53,641 nt of DNA, taken from HGM04593 sp964458275. GTDB taxonomy: Bacteria > Bacteroidota > Bacteroidia > Bacteroidales > Bacteroidaceae. A program made the position numbers and the translations under genes. Under the pieces are notes generated by a model. That model saw only the letters and a program-made list of their open reading frames with translations. It did no database searches and was not told where the DNA came from. The stretch covers positions 1 to 53,641 of the forward strand of contig CAYWIE010000014.1 in assembly GCA_964458275.1 (NCBI GenBank), given 5' to 3'. Of the stretch, positions 44,234-53,360 are shown piece after piece. How positions within the stretch are numbered: the first letter of the stretch is position 1; each line of letters starts with the position of its first letter.

Positions 44234-45133
44234 TTATTTCTTGTCTTTTCGCCCGAAAATGGAGAAGTGTACGTAGCGCTTGGGTTCTTCGCGCAGGTTT
44301 ACAAGCAACGATTCGGCTTGCTCGCAGGTTGTGCAAAGATTGCGGTAGAGTGTGGTGTCGTTCAGCAACAGGCCTATTGTGCCATTGTCTGAGTTCAGTG
44401 TGCTTGTCAGTTTCTGTACGTTTATAAGGGTCTGCTCAAGCTCCTTGCTTATCAGTGTGTAGTCAATTCCTTTAAGTTCTCCGCTTACGGCGAGCATGTC
44501 ATCTTCGAGACGTACTATCCGGTCGGTTATTGCAGGGACATCTTTGGCGAGCAGCTTGTTTATGCTTGCAGTTGCTTTTTTAAGCTCCTCTGTCAGTGTG
44601 GCTGCATTGTCGACAGTGGTGTTTAACGATGGGTTGGCGAGCACAGCGTTGAGGTTGCTTAGAATGGAGTCGAGCTTTGGAAGCATACGGTCGAATGCCG
44701 GCAAAATCTTTTCTCCTGCTACTGCTGCTATCCCTTTGTCGGGGATGCCGACAAGGGTATCGCCGGGAGAGAGAATCGTGCCGCTGTTGGCCAGTACAAG
44801 GCTTATGTCTGTGCCGCCAAGCATGTGTGTGGTGATTGTTGCGTAGCTGCCTGCGGGTACTTTCATGCGCTCGTCGATTTCTATTGTTACAATGATGTTG
44901 CCGGGGTTGGTGTAGTCGTAGTTGATGTCGCGTACGTTGCCTACACTGTATCCGTTAATGAATACAGGACTTGAGTTGACGAGCTGGCATACATCTGTGA
45001 ACTTTATATAATAATGATTGTCGGGCTTGAAGAGATTGATGCCCTTGAAGAAATTTATCAACAGGTATATGACGAGTATGGCTATAATGCCGGTTGCGCC
45101 AATGATTGCTTCGCGTGAAAATATCTTTTTCAT
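44234..45133 (-). CDS. MCE (MlaD-like) family protein
   Basis: The 299-aa protein has one N-terminal transmembrane helix (about residues 10-29). An MCE domain follows (YYIKFTDVCQLVNSSPVFINGYSVGNV...GTDISLVL), and then an amphipathic helical tail with several coiled segments. MlaD-type proteins form hexameric rings that carry phospholipids between membranes. No MlaE/F permease genes are present nearby. It is 15 nt downstream of the amidase, a common pair in Bacteroidales. Confidence 0.9.
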   Translation of the reverse strand: MKKIFSREAIIGATGIIAILVIYLLINFFKGINLFKPDNHYYIKFTDVCQLVNSSPVFINGYSVGNVRDINYDYTNPGNIIVTIEIDERMKVPAGSYATITTHMLGGTDISLVLANSGTILSPGDTLVGIPDKGIAAVAGEKILPAFDRMLPKLDSILSNLNAVLANPSLNTTVDNAATLTEELKKATASINKLLAKDVPAITDRIVRLEDDMLAVSGELKGIDYTLISKELEQTLINVQKLTSTLNSDNGTIGLLLNDTTLYRNLCTTCEQAESLLVNLREEPKRYVHFSIFGRKDKK

Positions 45134-45148
45134 TTTTTATAAAATAGC

Positions 45149-46300
45149 TTATTTGTTGTTCGATTTATATTCGTCTATTGCAGTACGTGTACTTATCTTC
45201 TTGTCGCCGCGGAATGCAATGATGAACGATTCTTTGAATTTTCTTTTTATGTTCTTGTGCAATTTCAGTATCTCGTTGTAGCTGGTGGTGGAGCCGTAGG
45301 TGTATTTGTATAATCCGTTCTCTTTGTAATAAGAGGCTTGCACTCCTTTTAGCCTGCTGTCTTTTGCTTTCAGCATTTTGTCTGATGTCAGTATCTGTAT
45401 CTTGAACACCGGTGCTGATGCTGTTTTGCCGGTTTCTATCTTCTCGGCTGTTTGTTGTTCGGCCGGTGCATGTGCTGCTTTTGCTCTGTTCCTTGAATGT
45501 CCGTATTGCTTGTAGTATGCAGAAAATCCGTCGAATATGCCTTTTGTGAGTGCCTTTTTGCCTGCGTCCGAACTCAGATACCTCATATCTCCCGGATTGC
45601 TGATGAATCCTAATTCTATAAGTATGCTCGGCATGTTTGTCTGGTGCAATACGTAGAATCCCGCATTCTTTACTCCGAGATTATTGCGCTTGCTGCGTTT
45701 GATCATATTCTTCTGTATGGCATCGGCGCAGTAGATGCTTTTTTCGATGTCGTGTGTACGCAACATCTCAAGGACGATGTAGTCTTCGGTAGAGAGAGAA
45801 TTGAACTTCTTGTATGTCTCACGGTAATTCTCTTCAAGTTCCATTACTTTGTTCTCATATTGCGCGGCCTTTTTTGCCTCAGCGTTGCTTCCCGAACCCA
45901 ATGTGAAAGTTTCGCAACCGTTAAGCTTTGTCGATTTTGCAGCATTTGTATGTATGGATACGAAAAGGTCGGCTTTGGCATTGTTTGCTATTTTTGCACG
46001 GTCGCCTAAGGTCACGAACTTGTCGCTCTTGCGTGTGTAGACAATCTTTACTTCGGGATATGCCGAACTTATCATCTTGCCCAATGACAAGGCAACATCG
46101 AGGTTGATGTTCTTTTCTTTTAATTTCCTGTTGGACGAGAGTGCGCCGGGGTCTTTGCCGCCGTGTCCGGCATCAATGACAATGGTAAAGGGGCGCTTGC
46201 CGACTTGCGCCTCTACGGTTGTTGCTGCCAATGTCATAAGCATTAACAGCAGCAGCATTTTTGTTATCCTGTCTATGATTTTCTTTACGAAGGTTGCCAT
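45149..46300 (-). CDS. N-acetylmuramoyl-L-alanine amidase with SPOR domain
   Basis: The 383-aa product has a signal peptide (hydrophobic 14-31). The Amidase_3 catalytic domain follows: zinc His46 in IVIDAGHGGKDPGA, the following Glu in KLKEKNINL, SIHTNAA, and IELGFISNPGDM near the end with the catalytic Glu. The C-terminal SPOR domain (VFKIQILTSDKM...) binds denuded septal glycan. It cleaves septal peptidoglycan during division. It is the first gene of the amidase-MCE pair. Confidence 0.93.
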   Translation of the reverse strand: MATFVKKIIDRITKMLLLLMLMTLAATTVEAQVGKRPFTIVIDAGHGGKDPGALSSNRKLKEKNINLDVALSLGKMISSAYPEVKIVYTRKSDKFVTLGDRAKIANNAKADLFVSIHTNAAKSTKLNGCETFTLGSGSNAEAKKAAQYENKVMELEENYRETYKKFNSLSTEDYIVLEMLRTHDIEKSIYCADAIQKNMIKRSKRNNLGVKNAGFYVLHQTNMPSILIELGFISNPGDMRYLSSDAGKKALTKGIFDGFSAYYKQYGHSRNRAKAAHAPAEQQTAEKIETGKTASAPVFKIQILTSDKMLKAKDSRLKGVQASYYKENGLYKYTYGSTTSYNEILKLHKNIKRKFKESFIIAFRGDKKISTRTAIDEYKSNNK

Positions 46301-46440
46301 AATTGTGCGAAGTTACCTCTAATTGTGCAAATGCGTTGTAAATTTACAAAAAAAAACAGATGGTTTTAACTCAATTTAAATATATAAGGTGCAGAATTGT
46401 TCCCGTTTTTTGCGCAATAAATAAATATCTTCGCTTAAAA

Positions 46441-46636
46441 TTAAGAAACTGTTTAATTTTTTACAAAAAAAGTTTTCTATATTTGTGGCTTCGTTTCGGC
46501 TCCTTTGAATCTATTTTAGGCATCTTTTCTTTGTTGTCTTTTGGAAATAGCCCGCTATTCCCTGCAAGACAACAAAAAAAATCTACTCTAAAATAGTTCT
46601 CAAATGATTCCGAAATAAAATTTAAACAGCTTCTAA
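46441..46636. mobile_element. fold-back, MITE-like element upstream of serS
   Basis: The ends TTAAGAAACTGTTTAATTTT (plus) and TTAGAAGCTGTTTAAATTTT (minus) form imperfect terminal inverted repeats. Inside is a nested palindrome: CTATTTTAG/CTAAAATAG, TTTGTTGTCTT/AAGACAACAAA and GGAAATAGC/GCTATTCC around a short centre. No coding capacity is seen. The end word CTGTTTAAATTT also occurs near 306 and near 9893. The structure fits a non-autonomous transposable element; the family was not identified. Confidence 0.55.
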
Positions 46637-46666
46637 TTGTTTTCATATTGATTTGCACTATCTTTG
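46636..46666 (+). promoter_or_regulatory. promoter of serS at the element border
   Basis: ATTG (46636-46639) and TATCTTTG (46659-46666) with a 19-nt spacer. The -33 box directly abuts the right end of the fold-back element. Confidence 0.65.
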
Positions 46667-46746
46667 CAACTGCGTCGATTTTTGCGGCTATGTTGCGGAG
46701 TTCGACTTGAATGATTTAGAATAGATTTAAAAAACAGATAATAAAG

Positions 46747-48021
46747 ATGCTTACGCTTAAAGTAATTACCCAAGAGACAGAAAAGGTGCTCAAGGGGTTG
46801 GAAAAGAAGCATTTCAAGAATGCGAAAGAGACAATAGAAAAGGTGCTTGAATATGACAAGGTGCGTCGTGCTTCGCAGAGTGAACTTGATGCTACATTGC
46901 AGCAGAGCAAACAGTGTGCTGCCAGAATCGGTCAGTTGATGAAAGAGAAAAACCTTGCCGAGGCTGAGGAGGTGAAGAAGCAGGTTGCCGAACTTAAAGA
47001 GAAGGCTAAGGCTCTCGAAGCGGCAATGGAGGATGCGGCTGCAAAGACTCAGGAAATCCTTTACACAATTCCAAACCTTCCCAATGATACAGTTCCCGAA
47101 GGCTTCGGTGCCGAGGATAATGTAACTGAACGCGAGGGCGGTGTGAAGCCGACATTGTCCGAAGGTGCCCTTCCTCATTGGGACTTGGCAAAAAAATACG
47201 ACCTTATAGATTTTGAACTCGGTGTCAAGATAACCGGTGCTGGTTTCCCCGTGTACAAGGGCAAAGGCGCGCGTTTGCAACGTGCTCTTATAAACTTCTT
47301 CCTTGACGAGGCTCGCGATGCCGGCTATTTGGAGATTGAACCTCCTTACGTTGTTAACGAAGCGTCAGGATACGGCACAGGACAGTTGCCCGACAAAGAG
47401 GGACAGATGTATCATTGCAAACTCGACGATTTCTATCTCATTCCCACAGCGGAGGTTCCTGTAACCAATATTTACCGCGATGTTATTCTCGACGAAAAGT
47501 CGTTGCCTATCAAGAACTGTGCTTACTCGGCTTGTTTCCGTCGCGAGGCTGGTTCATACGGCAAGGATGTGCGCGGCTTGAACCGTTTGCATCAGTTCAA
47601 CAAGGTCGAGATTGTGCGCATCGACACTCCCGAACACTCTTATCAGTCGCTCGACGAGATGATAGCACATGTTGAGAATCTTGTGAAAAAGCTCGAACTT
47701 CCTTACAGAATACTCCGTCTCTGTGGCGGCGACATGAGCTTTACCTCTTCAATAACTTTCGACTTTGAGGTGTACTCTGCAGCACAAGAGCGCTGGCTTG
47801 AGGTAAGTTCGGTATCAAACTTCGAGTCCTATCAGGCAAATCGTCTGAAGTGCCGTTACCGCACAGCCGACAAGAAGACAGAACTTTGCCATACTCTTAA
47901 CGGTTCGGCGCTTGCGCTTCCCCGCATAGTGGCTGCCATCCTTGAGAACAATCAGACTCCTGAGGGAATCAGAATACCTAAGGTGCTTGTTCCCTACTGC
48001 GGATTCGATATTATAGACTAA
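46747..48021 (+). CDS. serS: seryl-tRNA synthetase
   Basis: The 424-aa class II synthetase charges tRNA-Ser. The N-terminal coiled-coil arm (about 30-105) contacts the tRNA. Class II motif 2 is YSACFRREAGSYGKDVRGLNRLHQFNKVE, and motif 3 is LNGSALALPRIVAAILENNQ. Length and motifs are normal. In relatives serS often follows rpmA; here they are on opposite strands with several genes between. Confidence 0.97.
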   Translation: MLTLKVITQETEKVLKGLEKKHFKNAKETIEKVLEYDKVRRASQSELDATLQQSKQCAARIGQLMKEKNLAEAEEVKKQVAELKEKAKALEAAMEDAAAKTQEILYTIPNLPNDTVPEGFGAEDNVTEREGGVKPTLSEGALPHWDLAKKYDLIDFELGVKITGAGFPVYKGKGARLQRALINFFLDEARDAGYLEIEPPYVVNEASGYGTGQLPDKEGQMYHCKLDDFYLIPTAEVPVTNIYRDVILDEKSLPIKNCAYSACFRREAGSYGKDVRGLNRLHQFNKVEIVRIDTPEHSYQSLDEMIAHVENLVKKLELPYRILRLCGGDMSFTSSITFDFEVYSAAQERWLEVSSVSNFESYQANRLKCRYRTADKKTELCHTLNGSALALPRIVAAILENNQTPEGIRIPKVLVPYCGFDIID

Positions 48022-48065
48022 AAAAACGTGTAAACGGAAAATCAAACAGATAAAACTACACTATT

Positions 48066-50375
48066 ATGTATAAGATAGTATCAAAGGAACAATTTTCGCA
48101 GAACGTATTCCGTCTCTGTGTAGAGGCTCCGCTTATAGCACGCGCTTGCCGTGCAGGTAACTTTGTAATTGTACGTATCGCCGAAAAGGGTGAGCGTATC
48201 CCATTGACCATTGCAGCATCTGATGCCGAAAAGGGCATAATAACCCTTGTAGTGCAGAAGGTCGGATTGAGTTCAACCCGTTTGTGCGAGCTTAACGAAG
48301 GCGACAGCATACTCGATGTTGTAGGTCCTTTGGGACAGCCCACGCATATCGAAAATCACGGCACAGTAGTTTGTGCCGGCGGTGGAGTAGGCGTTGCCCC
48401 CATGCTTCCCATAGCCACAGCTCTCAAAAAAGCAGGCAACCGTGTAATCTCGGTGCTTGCCGGCCGTAGCAAAGAACTTATCATTCTCGAAAAGGAGGTA
48501 AGAGCCGTTTCGGACGAAGTGATAATAATGACCGACGACGGCTCATACGGCGACAAAGGTCTTGTAACCGAGGGCGTTGAACGTGTAATCAAACGCGAGA
48601 AGGTAGATAAATGTTTCGCTATCGGTCCTGCGGTGATGATGAAATTCGTCTGTCTGTTGACAAAAAAATATGATATTCCCACAGAGGTCTCTCTGAACAC
48701 CATCATGGTCGACGGAACCGGCATGTGCGGCGCTTGTCGCGTGACGGTCGACGGAAAGACCAAATTCGTGTGTGTCGACGGTCCCGAATTTGACGGACAC
48801 AAGGTCGATTTTGACGGAATGCTCAAACGTCTTGCTGCTTTCAAGGATATTGAGCGTCAGGAAATTGAAAGTTATAATAAGGTACATGGCTGCGAGGCAG
48901 AGACGGCTGTAAACGAGGATGCCGAACTTATCGACAGAAACGCCGAGTGGCGTGTGGCTCTTCGTGGCAAGATGAAGGCTAAGGACAGAACAAACATCGA
49001 GCGCTGCACAATGCCCGAACTCGACCCTGTATATCGTGCACGCAGTCTTCGCGAAGAGGTTAACCGCGGACTTACAGAGGAGATGGCACTCACCGAAGCA
49101 CAGCGTTGTCTCGACTGTCCCAACCCCACATGTATGGAGGGCTGTCCCGTAAGCATCAACATACCTTCGTTTATCAAGAATATCGAACGTGGAGAGTTCG
49201 GCAAGGCGGCTAAGGTCTTGAAAATGACAAGTTCACTGCCAGCCGTATGCGGTCGCGTGTGTCCTCAGGAGAAGCAGTGCGAGTCTAAGTGTATGCACCT
49301 GAAAATGGGCAAGAAAGCTGTTGCAATCGGTGCGCTTGAGCGCTTCGCAGCCGACTATGCACGCGAGAACGGTGAAATGGCTGTCCCCACAGTGGCTCCT
49401 TCAAACGGCATCAAGGTGGCTGTTGTAGGTTCCGGTCCTGCCGGTCTTTCGTTTGCCGGTGATATGGCAAAATCGGGTTACGATGTAACTGTATTCGAGG
49501 CATTGCACGAAATTGGCGGTGTGCTCAAGTACGGTATTCCCGAATTCCGTCTCCCCAATGCAATCGTCGATGTTGAGATAAAGAATCTCGAAGAGATGGG
49601 CGTGAAGTTCGTAAAGGACTGCGTTATAGGAAAAACCCTTTCGATTGCCGACCTTGAGGCTGACGGATTCAAGGGTGTCTTCGTTGCATCAGGTGCCGGA
49701 CTTCCCAACTTTATGAATATTCCCGGCGAGAACTCCATAAACATCATGTCGTCAAACGAGTATCTTACCCGCGTAAACCTTATGGATGCTTCGAATCCCG
49801 ACAGCGACACTCCCATGAGAATAGGTAAGCGTGTGGCTGTTGTCGGCGGCGGAAATACTGCTATGGACTCTGTCAGAACCGCTCTTCGTCTGGGAGCAGA
49901 AAAGGCTATGATCATTTATCGCCGTTCCGAGGCTGAAATGCCTGCGCGTCTCGAAGAGGTAAAGCATGCTAAAGAGGAGGGTGTTGAATTCCTAACTCTG
50001 CACAACCCCATCGAGTATATTGCCGACGAGAATGGTTGTGTCAAGCAGATAGTCCTTCAGAAAATGGAACTTGGAGAGCCCGATGCTTCGGGACGACGTT
50101 CGCCTGTACCCATCGATGGCGCAATAGAGACCATTGACATTGACACGGCTGTTGTCAGCGTAGGTGTGTCGCCCAACCCCCTTGTACCCACATCGGTTGA
50201 GGGACTGGAACTCGGACGCAAGAATACTATTGCTGTCAACGAGAAGATGCAGTCATCGATTCCCACAATATTTGCAGGTGGCGACATTGTCAGAGGCGGT
50301 GCTACCGTGATTCTTGCAATGGGAGACGGTCGCAAGGCTGCTGCTTCTATGCACGAGATGTTGTCAGGAAAATAA
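48066..50375 (+). CDS. NfnAB-like fusion: ferredoxin-NADP reductase / glutamate synthase small-subunit type
   Basis: The 769-aa protein joins two flavoproteins. Residues 1-270 are like the dihydroorotate dehydrogenase B electron-transfer subunit, with CAGGGVGVAPMLPIA (NAD) and GTGMCGACRVTVDGKTKFVCVDGPEFDGH ([2Fe-2S] cysteines). Residues 330-769 are like the GltD small chain, with two [4Fe-4S] clusters (CLDCPNPTCMEGCP; CGRVCPQEKQCESKC), FAD motif VVGSGPAGLS (about 455) and NADP motif VVGGGNTAMD (about 592). Such fusions probably perform NADH-dependent ferredoxin:NADP oxidoreduction by electron bifurcation. It is 44 nt after serS. Confidence 0.9.
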   Translation: MYKIVSKEQFSQNVFRLCVEAPLIARACRAGNFVIVRIAEKGERIPLTIAASDAEKGIITLVVQKVGLSSTRLCELNEGDSILDVVGPLGQPTHIENHGTVVCAGGGVGVAPMLPIATALKKAGNRVISVLAGRSKELIILEKEVRAVSDEVIIMTDDGSYGDKGLVTEGVERVIKREKVDKCFAIGPAVMMKFVCLLTKKYDIPTEVSLNTIMVDGTGMCGACRVTVDGKTKFVCVDGPEFDGHKVDFDGMLKRLAAFKDIERQEIESYNKVHGCEAETAVNEDAELIDRNAEWRVALRGKMKAKDRTNIERCTMPELDPVYRARSLREEVNRGLTEEMALTEAQRCLDCPNPTCMEGCPVSINIPSFIKNIERGEFGKAAKVLKMTSSLPAVCGRVCPQEKQCESKCMHLKMGKKAVAIGALERFAADYARENGEMAVPTVAPSNGIKVAVVGSGPAGLSFAGDMAKSGYDVTVFEALHEIGGVLKYGIPEFRLPNAIVDVEIKNLEEMGVKFVKDCVIGKTLSIADLEADGFKGVFVASGAGLPNFMNIPGENSINIMSSNEYLTRVNLMDASNPDSDTPMRIGKRVAVVGGGNTAMDSVRTALRLGAEKAMIIYRRSEAEMPARLEEVKHAKEEGVEFLTLHNPIEYIADENGCVKQIVLQKMELGEPDASGRRSPVPIDGAIETIDIDTAVVSVGVSPNPLVPTSVEGLELGRKNTIAVNEKMQSSIPTIFAGGDIVRGGATVILAMGDGRKAAASMHEMLSGK

Positions 50376-50395
50376 TTCAAAAATCATATCAAATT

Positions 50396-50455
50396 CGGAA
50401 CTGTTTGGGATGTCTGGTGTGTTTAAGCAGAAATCTCAAATAGTTCCGTTTTTTT
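50396..50455 (+). terminator. intrinsic terminator after the NfnAB-like gene
   Basis: A 16-bp stem with two G-T pairs (50396-50411 with 50433-50448) followed by seven T residues. The G-T direction favours the plus-strand transcript. Confidence 0.85.
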
Positions 50456-50501
50456 ACATTCATACTATCATAACCACTCTCATATACAGAACTATACTAA
50501 G

Positions 50502-52685
50502 ATGAAGCATATATTATTGACAATTCTGTTTTCGTTGCTGGTTGCTGGCTTTGCAACCTCTTGTGTGGAACGCCGGATGCCGGATTCGGGCAAAAGTAAA
50601 GATGTCCGCTGCAATGTGCTCGACAGCATCCCCGGAGAGAAGCCGGTTCTCGACAAGAAATATGTTCCCGACAATTCGAAATTTGGGAAACTTGTTACAG
50701 TAACGTTCGATAAGGGCGGTGTCCAGTGTTCGGAACTTCCCGATGGCGTGTCGGTAACCACCGATGGCAAAGGAGTGAAATTCGTTTCGAAAGCAGCCGG
50801 TGTGGAGTTCCGCCTTTCGGGACGCAGCGACGACGGCTATTTCTCTGTTACAAGCGACAGCTCATTGCTTGTAACCCTCTCAGGTGCAGCATTGTCGTGC
50901 AAAGGAGCTGCTCCGTTGCAGATAGCATGCGGCGGGGTTACATTCATGCAATGTTCGGGAAAATCCCAGAATTTCATAACGGACATTCCTGTTGCTGCCG
51001 ATACGCTCAAGACAGCAGCTGCTGTATCTGTGGCAGGCGACCTTGTGCTTTACGGCGGTGGCAGCCTTGCTCTTTGCGGCAGTCGTCGCAATGCTCTTTA
51101 CGGTACGGGCCGCGTTATAATCGATGGTGTACACCTTGTGGTCGAGAATTCATGCCGCGATGGAATTTCTGCTGTCGGAGGTGTAGCTCTCTTAGGTGGC
51201 AATCTTAAGATTACGTCTGTAAAGGATGCAATAAAATCCAAACGTGGCAATGTCCTCTTTGTGGCAGGCAATGCCATATTGTCCACTACAGGAGACAAGG
51301 GCGACGGAGTGCAGTCGACAAATGTTCATATGTACGGTGGCAATGTCAGCATAAAGACAAAGGGCAATGTATCGCGCGGTCTCAATGCCAAACGCTCGGT
51401 GTATATGTTCGACGGTTCTCTCTCGGTGCTTACTGAGGGTGGCGTGCAGTTTGCGCCCAAGAAGAACGATTACAGTTCATCGGCATGCGTGAAGTGCGAC
51501 GAAACAGTGTATGTACGCGGCGGATATATGAATCTCGAAAATCGTGCTACGGCAGGCAAGGGCATCAACTGCAACGGCAAGATGCAGATGGATGGCGGCA
51601 TATTGCTTGTGCGCAACTTCGGAAATGACATTGTTCACCCGACGATAGCAGATGCGCATGCTTCGGCAAAAGGCATTAAGTGCGACAGTGCAATAGCAAT
51701 AAACGGCGGCAAGGTCGAGGTCCTTGTCTTTGGCGAGGGCGAACGCTGCGAGGGCATCGAGTCCAAGAGTGATATTGTAGTCGGCGGCGATGCGTCGGTG
51801 TATGTATATGCCACAGATGATGCAGTGAACAGTACCGGCAATTTTGTGATGAACGGCGGAAAGCTGTATGCCTACTCTGCCGGAAATGACGGTGTCGACA
51901 GCAACGCTAAAGTGATGATAAGCTCAGGAGTGCTTGTTGCCAATGGCAGTGGCGGTCCCGAACAGGGGGTAGATTGCGACTTTGACGGTAACTTCAGCAT
52001 GACGGGCGGAACATTGGTTTCCATCGGAGGGCTTATGGGGCGTTCGCCCAATGTGCCGCGCGGCAAGGGTACAACCCAGGCGTCGGTTGCTTGGAGTGCA
52101 ATAGAGCTTAAGCGTGATGCTTATATGAATCTTTGCGACGAAAGCGGCAAACTGATTCTCTCATACAAATTGCCCCGTACAATAGAAAGAGGAGCGGCGG
52201 TAATCTCTTCGCCGCTGCTTGCCGAGGGCAAAGGGTATAAGTTGGCAATGAGCGATACGCTGATTAGCGGTGTCGGACTCGGATGTGGGCTCTATTCGTC
52301 AGGCGAATTTGCAGGCAACAATGATGCACTGAAGATTAGACTTGATGGAATGATAACAAATGTTGATGCTGCAGGCAAGAGCGAAACTCTGACAATTGAT
52401 ACCACTGAGTTCCGTCCCGGTATGATGCCTCCCCCTCCGGGTGGCGGCGGTCCCGGCATGATGCCTCCTCCTCCGGGTGGTGGCGGTCCCGGTATGATGC
52501 CTCCTCCTCCGGGTGACGGTGCTCCCGGTATGATGCCTCCTCCAGGTTTCGACCCAAGAAATATCCCCGACAGCATAAAGGAAAAATTCTTTGCGGCAGG
52601 TGGTAAATTCCCTCCTCCTCCGGGTGCTTTTAATGGAAGAGACGAGGGATACAATGCAACAAATCTTCCCGGCGGCGGTTGGTGA
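50502..52685 (+). CDS. carbohydrate-binding domain lipoprotein with proline-rich repeat tail
   Basis: The 727-aa protein has a lipoprotein signal (lipobox ATSC, Cys21). Residues 80-590 form a repetitive beta-helix-like region with recurring IxGGxxxI/V and SxxDAIxS turns (GISAVGGVALLGGNLKITSVKDAIKS). This fits the Cthe_2159-type carbohydrate-binding domain, which binds Ca2+ and acidic polysaccharide. The C-terminus has three to four repeats of a 12-residue Pro/Gly/Met unit (PGMMPPPPGGGG), an extended flexible tail. Probably surface-exposed. It has no TAnnTTTG promoter nearby despite the terminator just upstream. Confidence 0.75.
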   Translation: MKHILLTILFSLLVAGFATSCVERRMPDSGKSKDVRCNVLDSIPGEKPVLDKKYVPDNSKFGKLVTVTFDKGGVQCSELPDGVSVTTDGKGVKFVSKAAGVEFRLSGRSDDGYFSVTSDSSLLVTLSGAALSCKGAAPLQIACGGVTFMQCSGKSQNFITDIPVAADTLKTAAAVSVAGDLVLYGGGSLALCGSRRNALYGTGRVIIDGVHLVVENSCRDGISAVGGVALLGGNLKITSVKDAIKSKRGNVLFVAGNAILSTTGDKGDGVQSTNVHMYGGNVSIKTKGNVSRGLNAKRSVYMFDGSLSVLTEGGVQFAPKKNDYSSSACVKCDETVYVRGGYMNLENRATAGKGINCNGKMQMDGGILLVRNFGNDIVHPTIADAHASAKGIKCDSAIAINGGKVEVLVFGEGERCEGIESKSDIVVGGDASVYVYATDDAVNSTGNFVMNGGKLYAYSAGNDGVDSNAKVMISSGVLVANGSGGPEQGVDCDFDGNFSMTGGTLVSIGGLMGRSPNVPRGKGTTQASVAWSAIELKRDAYMNLCDESGKLILSYKLPRTIERGAAVISSPLLAEGKGYKLAMSDTLISGVGLGCGLYSSGEFAGNNDALKIRLDGMITNVDAAGKSETLTIDTTEFRPGMMPPPPGGGGPGMMPPPPGGGGPGMMPPPPGDGAPGMMPPPGFDPRNIPDSIKEKFFAAGGKFPPPPGAFNGRDEGYNATNLPGGGW
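52416..52545 (+). repeat. 36-bp tandem repeat encoding PGMMPPPPGGGG
   Basis: Three full 36-bp units (52416-52451, 52452-52487, 52488-52523) and a partial fourth differ only by a few mostly synonymous changes. Copy number could vary by slippage without breaking the frame. Confidence 0.85.
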
Positions 52686-52690
52686 GTTTT

Positions 52691-53116
52691 ATGGCGGTAG
52701 ATAATCTGTTGGCTGCACTTACAGGACGAAAGGATTCTTTTTCCGACAATCTTTTTGCCGACGCGGTGTGCGGATGCAGCTTTTCGTCGCCACTCGATAA
52801 AATGTTCTTCAGCTATTTTACAGATGCTGAGGAGCATGAGGGACTGCGTGCGCTGTCATTGGCGGCGACGCTGTACCTCTCTGTATTCCATTGTGGCTTT
52901 CCACAGACGCTCTTCCGCTCTTCGGTAACTTTCTTGCGCGAAAATGTATCGCTCTGTTCATTCAATTGTACCCACTACGACAGACTGTACAGCAAACTTA
53001 CAGCAGAAGATAGCGTTGTACTGCCGCTTTTCGAAGATGCAGGTATAATAGTTTCAAAGGAACTTGTACGACAAGATATATTCGAAGCTTTTGACTTCTT
53101 GACGAACGGTTTGTAA
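52691..53116 (+). CDS. uncharacterised 141-aa protein next to the cas9/tracrRNA locus
   Basis: ATG 52691 lies 5 nt after the stop of the carbohydrate-binding gene and is probably coupled to it (alternative TTG/GTG starts at 52679 and 52682 overlap that gene). The product (MAVDNLLAALTGRKDSFSDN...) has no signal peptide or clear membrane helix, several Cys and many Phe, and is predicted mostly helical. I recognise no family. Its coupling to the upstream gene argues for a shared role with that lipoprotein, but it is also the nearest gene to the CRISPR locus. Confidence 0.7.
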   Translation: MAVDNLLAALTGRKDSFSDNLFADAVCGCSFSSPLDKMFFSYFTDAEEHEGLRALSLAATLYLSVFHCGFPQTLFRSSVTFLRENVSLCSFNCTHYDRLYSKLTAEDSVVLPLFEDAGIIVSKELVRQDIFEAFDFLTNGL

Positions 53117-53206
53117 TATTATGAAAAGAATACCGTAGGCTCTGCTTTTTGTGTTCTTCCGAAACATAAGCATATTAGTGTCGTTTGGGGGCAAACAACT
53201 AATAAC
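53117..53206. other. spacer between the 141-aa gene and the tracrRNA
   Basis: About 90 nt without a gene. A weak GTTTG/CAAAC hairpin at 53183-53196 is the only structure seen. The long minus-strand open frame through here (53054-53452) overlaps cas9 and the tracrRNA and is not credible. Confidence 0.5.
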
Positions 53207-53290
53207 ATAAAAACCTCCACGGAGTACGCGGAGGTATAGGCCTAAAAACCTTCGGCATATAGCCTTATTGTGGTAAGATGTAGAATACTT
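53207..53290 (-). ncRNA. predicted tracrRNA of a type II CRISPR system
   Basis: On the minus strand, divergent from cas9, a transcript of about 84 nt would begin near 53290. Its 5' part AAGTATTCTACATCTTAC followed by CACAAT is the candidate anti-repeat. Next come AAGGCTATATGCC (nexus-type hairpin) and TTTTTAGGCCTAT. A terminator hairpin ends it: stem 53213-53221 with 53227-53235, loop of 5, then TTTTAT. One stem pair is G-U only if the minus strand is transcribed (A-C on the plus strand), fixing the orientation. The predicted CRISPR repeat would contain ATTGTGGTAAGATGTAGAAT. No array is in the window to test pairing. Confidence 0.8.
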
Positions 53291-53296
53291 ACAAGA

Positions 53297-53328
53297 CAAA
53301 AATAGATTCTTTCCTATAAAAAAACAAA
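53297..53328 (-). promoter_or_regulatory. consensus promoter of the tracrRNA
   Basis: On the minus strand TATTTTTG (53297-53304) is a perfect -7 box, and TTTG (53325-53328) lies exactly 20 nt upstream. Expected start about 53290. It sits within 64 nt of the cas9 ATG. Confidence 0.75.
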
Positions 53329-53360
53329 TATTTTCGTTACTTTTACAAAAAAGTAAGCGT

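Larger units (their letters stand above)
46301..46746. other. gene-free gap between the amidase and serS
   Basis: No protein gene is supported. The gap holds a fold-back element (46441-46636) and the serS promoter immediately to its right. The left 140 nt contain the start region of the divergent amidase gene, with a possible TAACTTCG -7 box near 46308-46315 on the minus strand. Confidence 0.6.
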
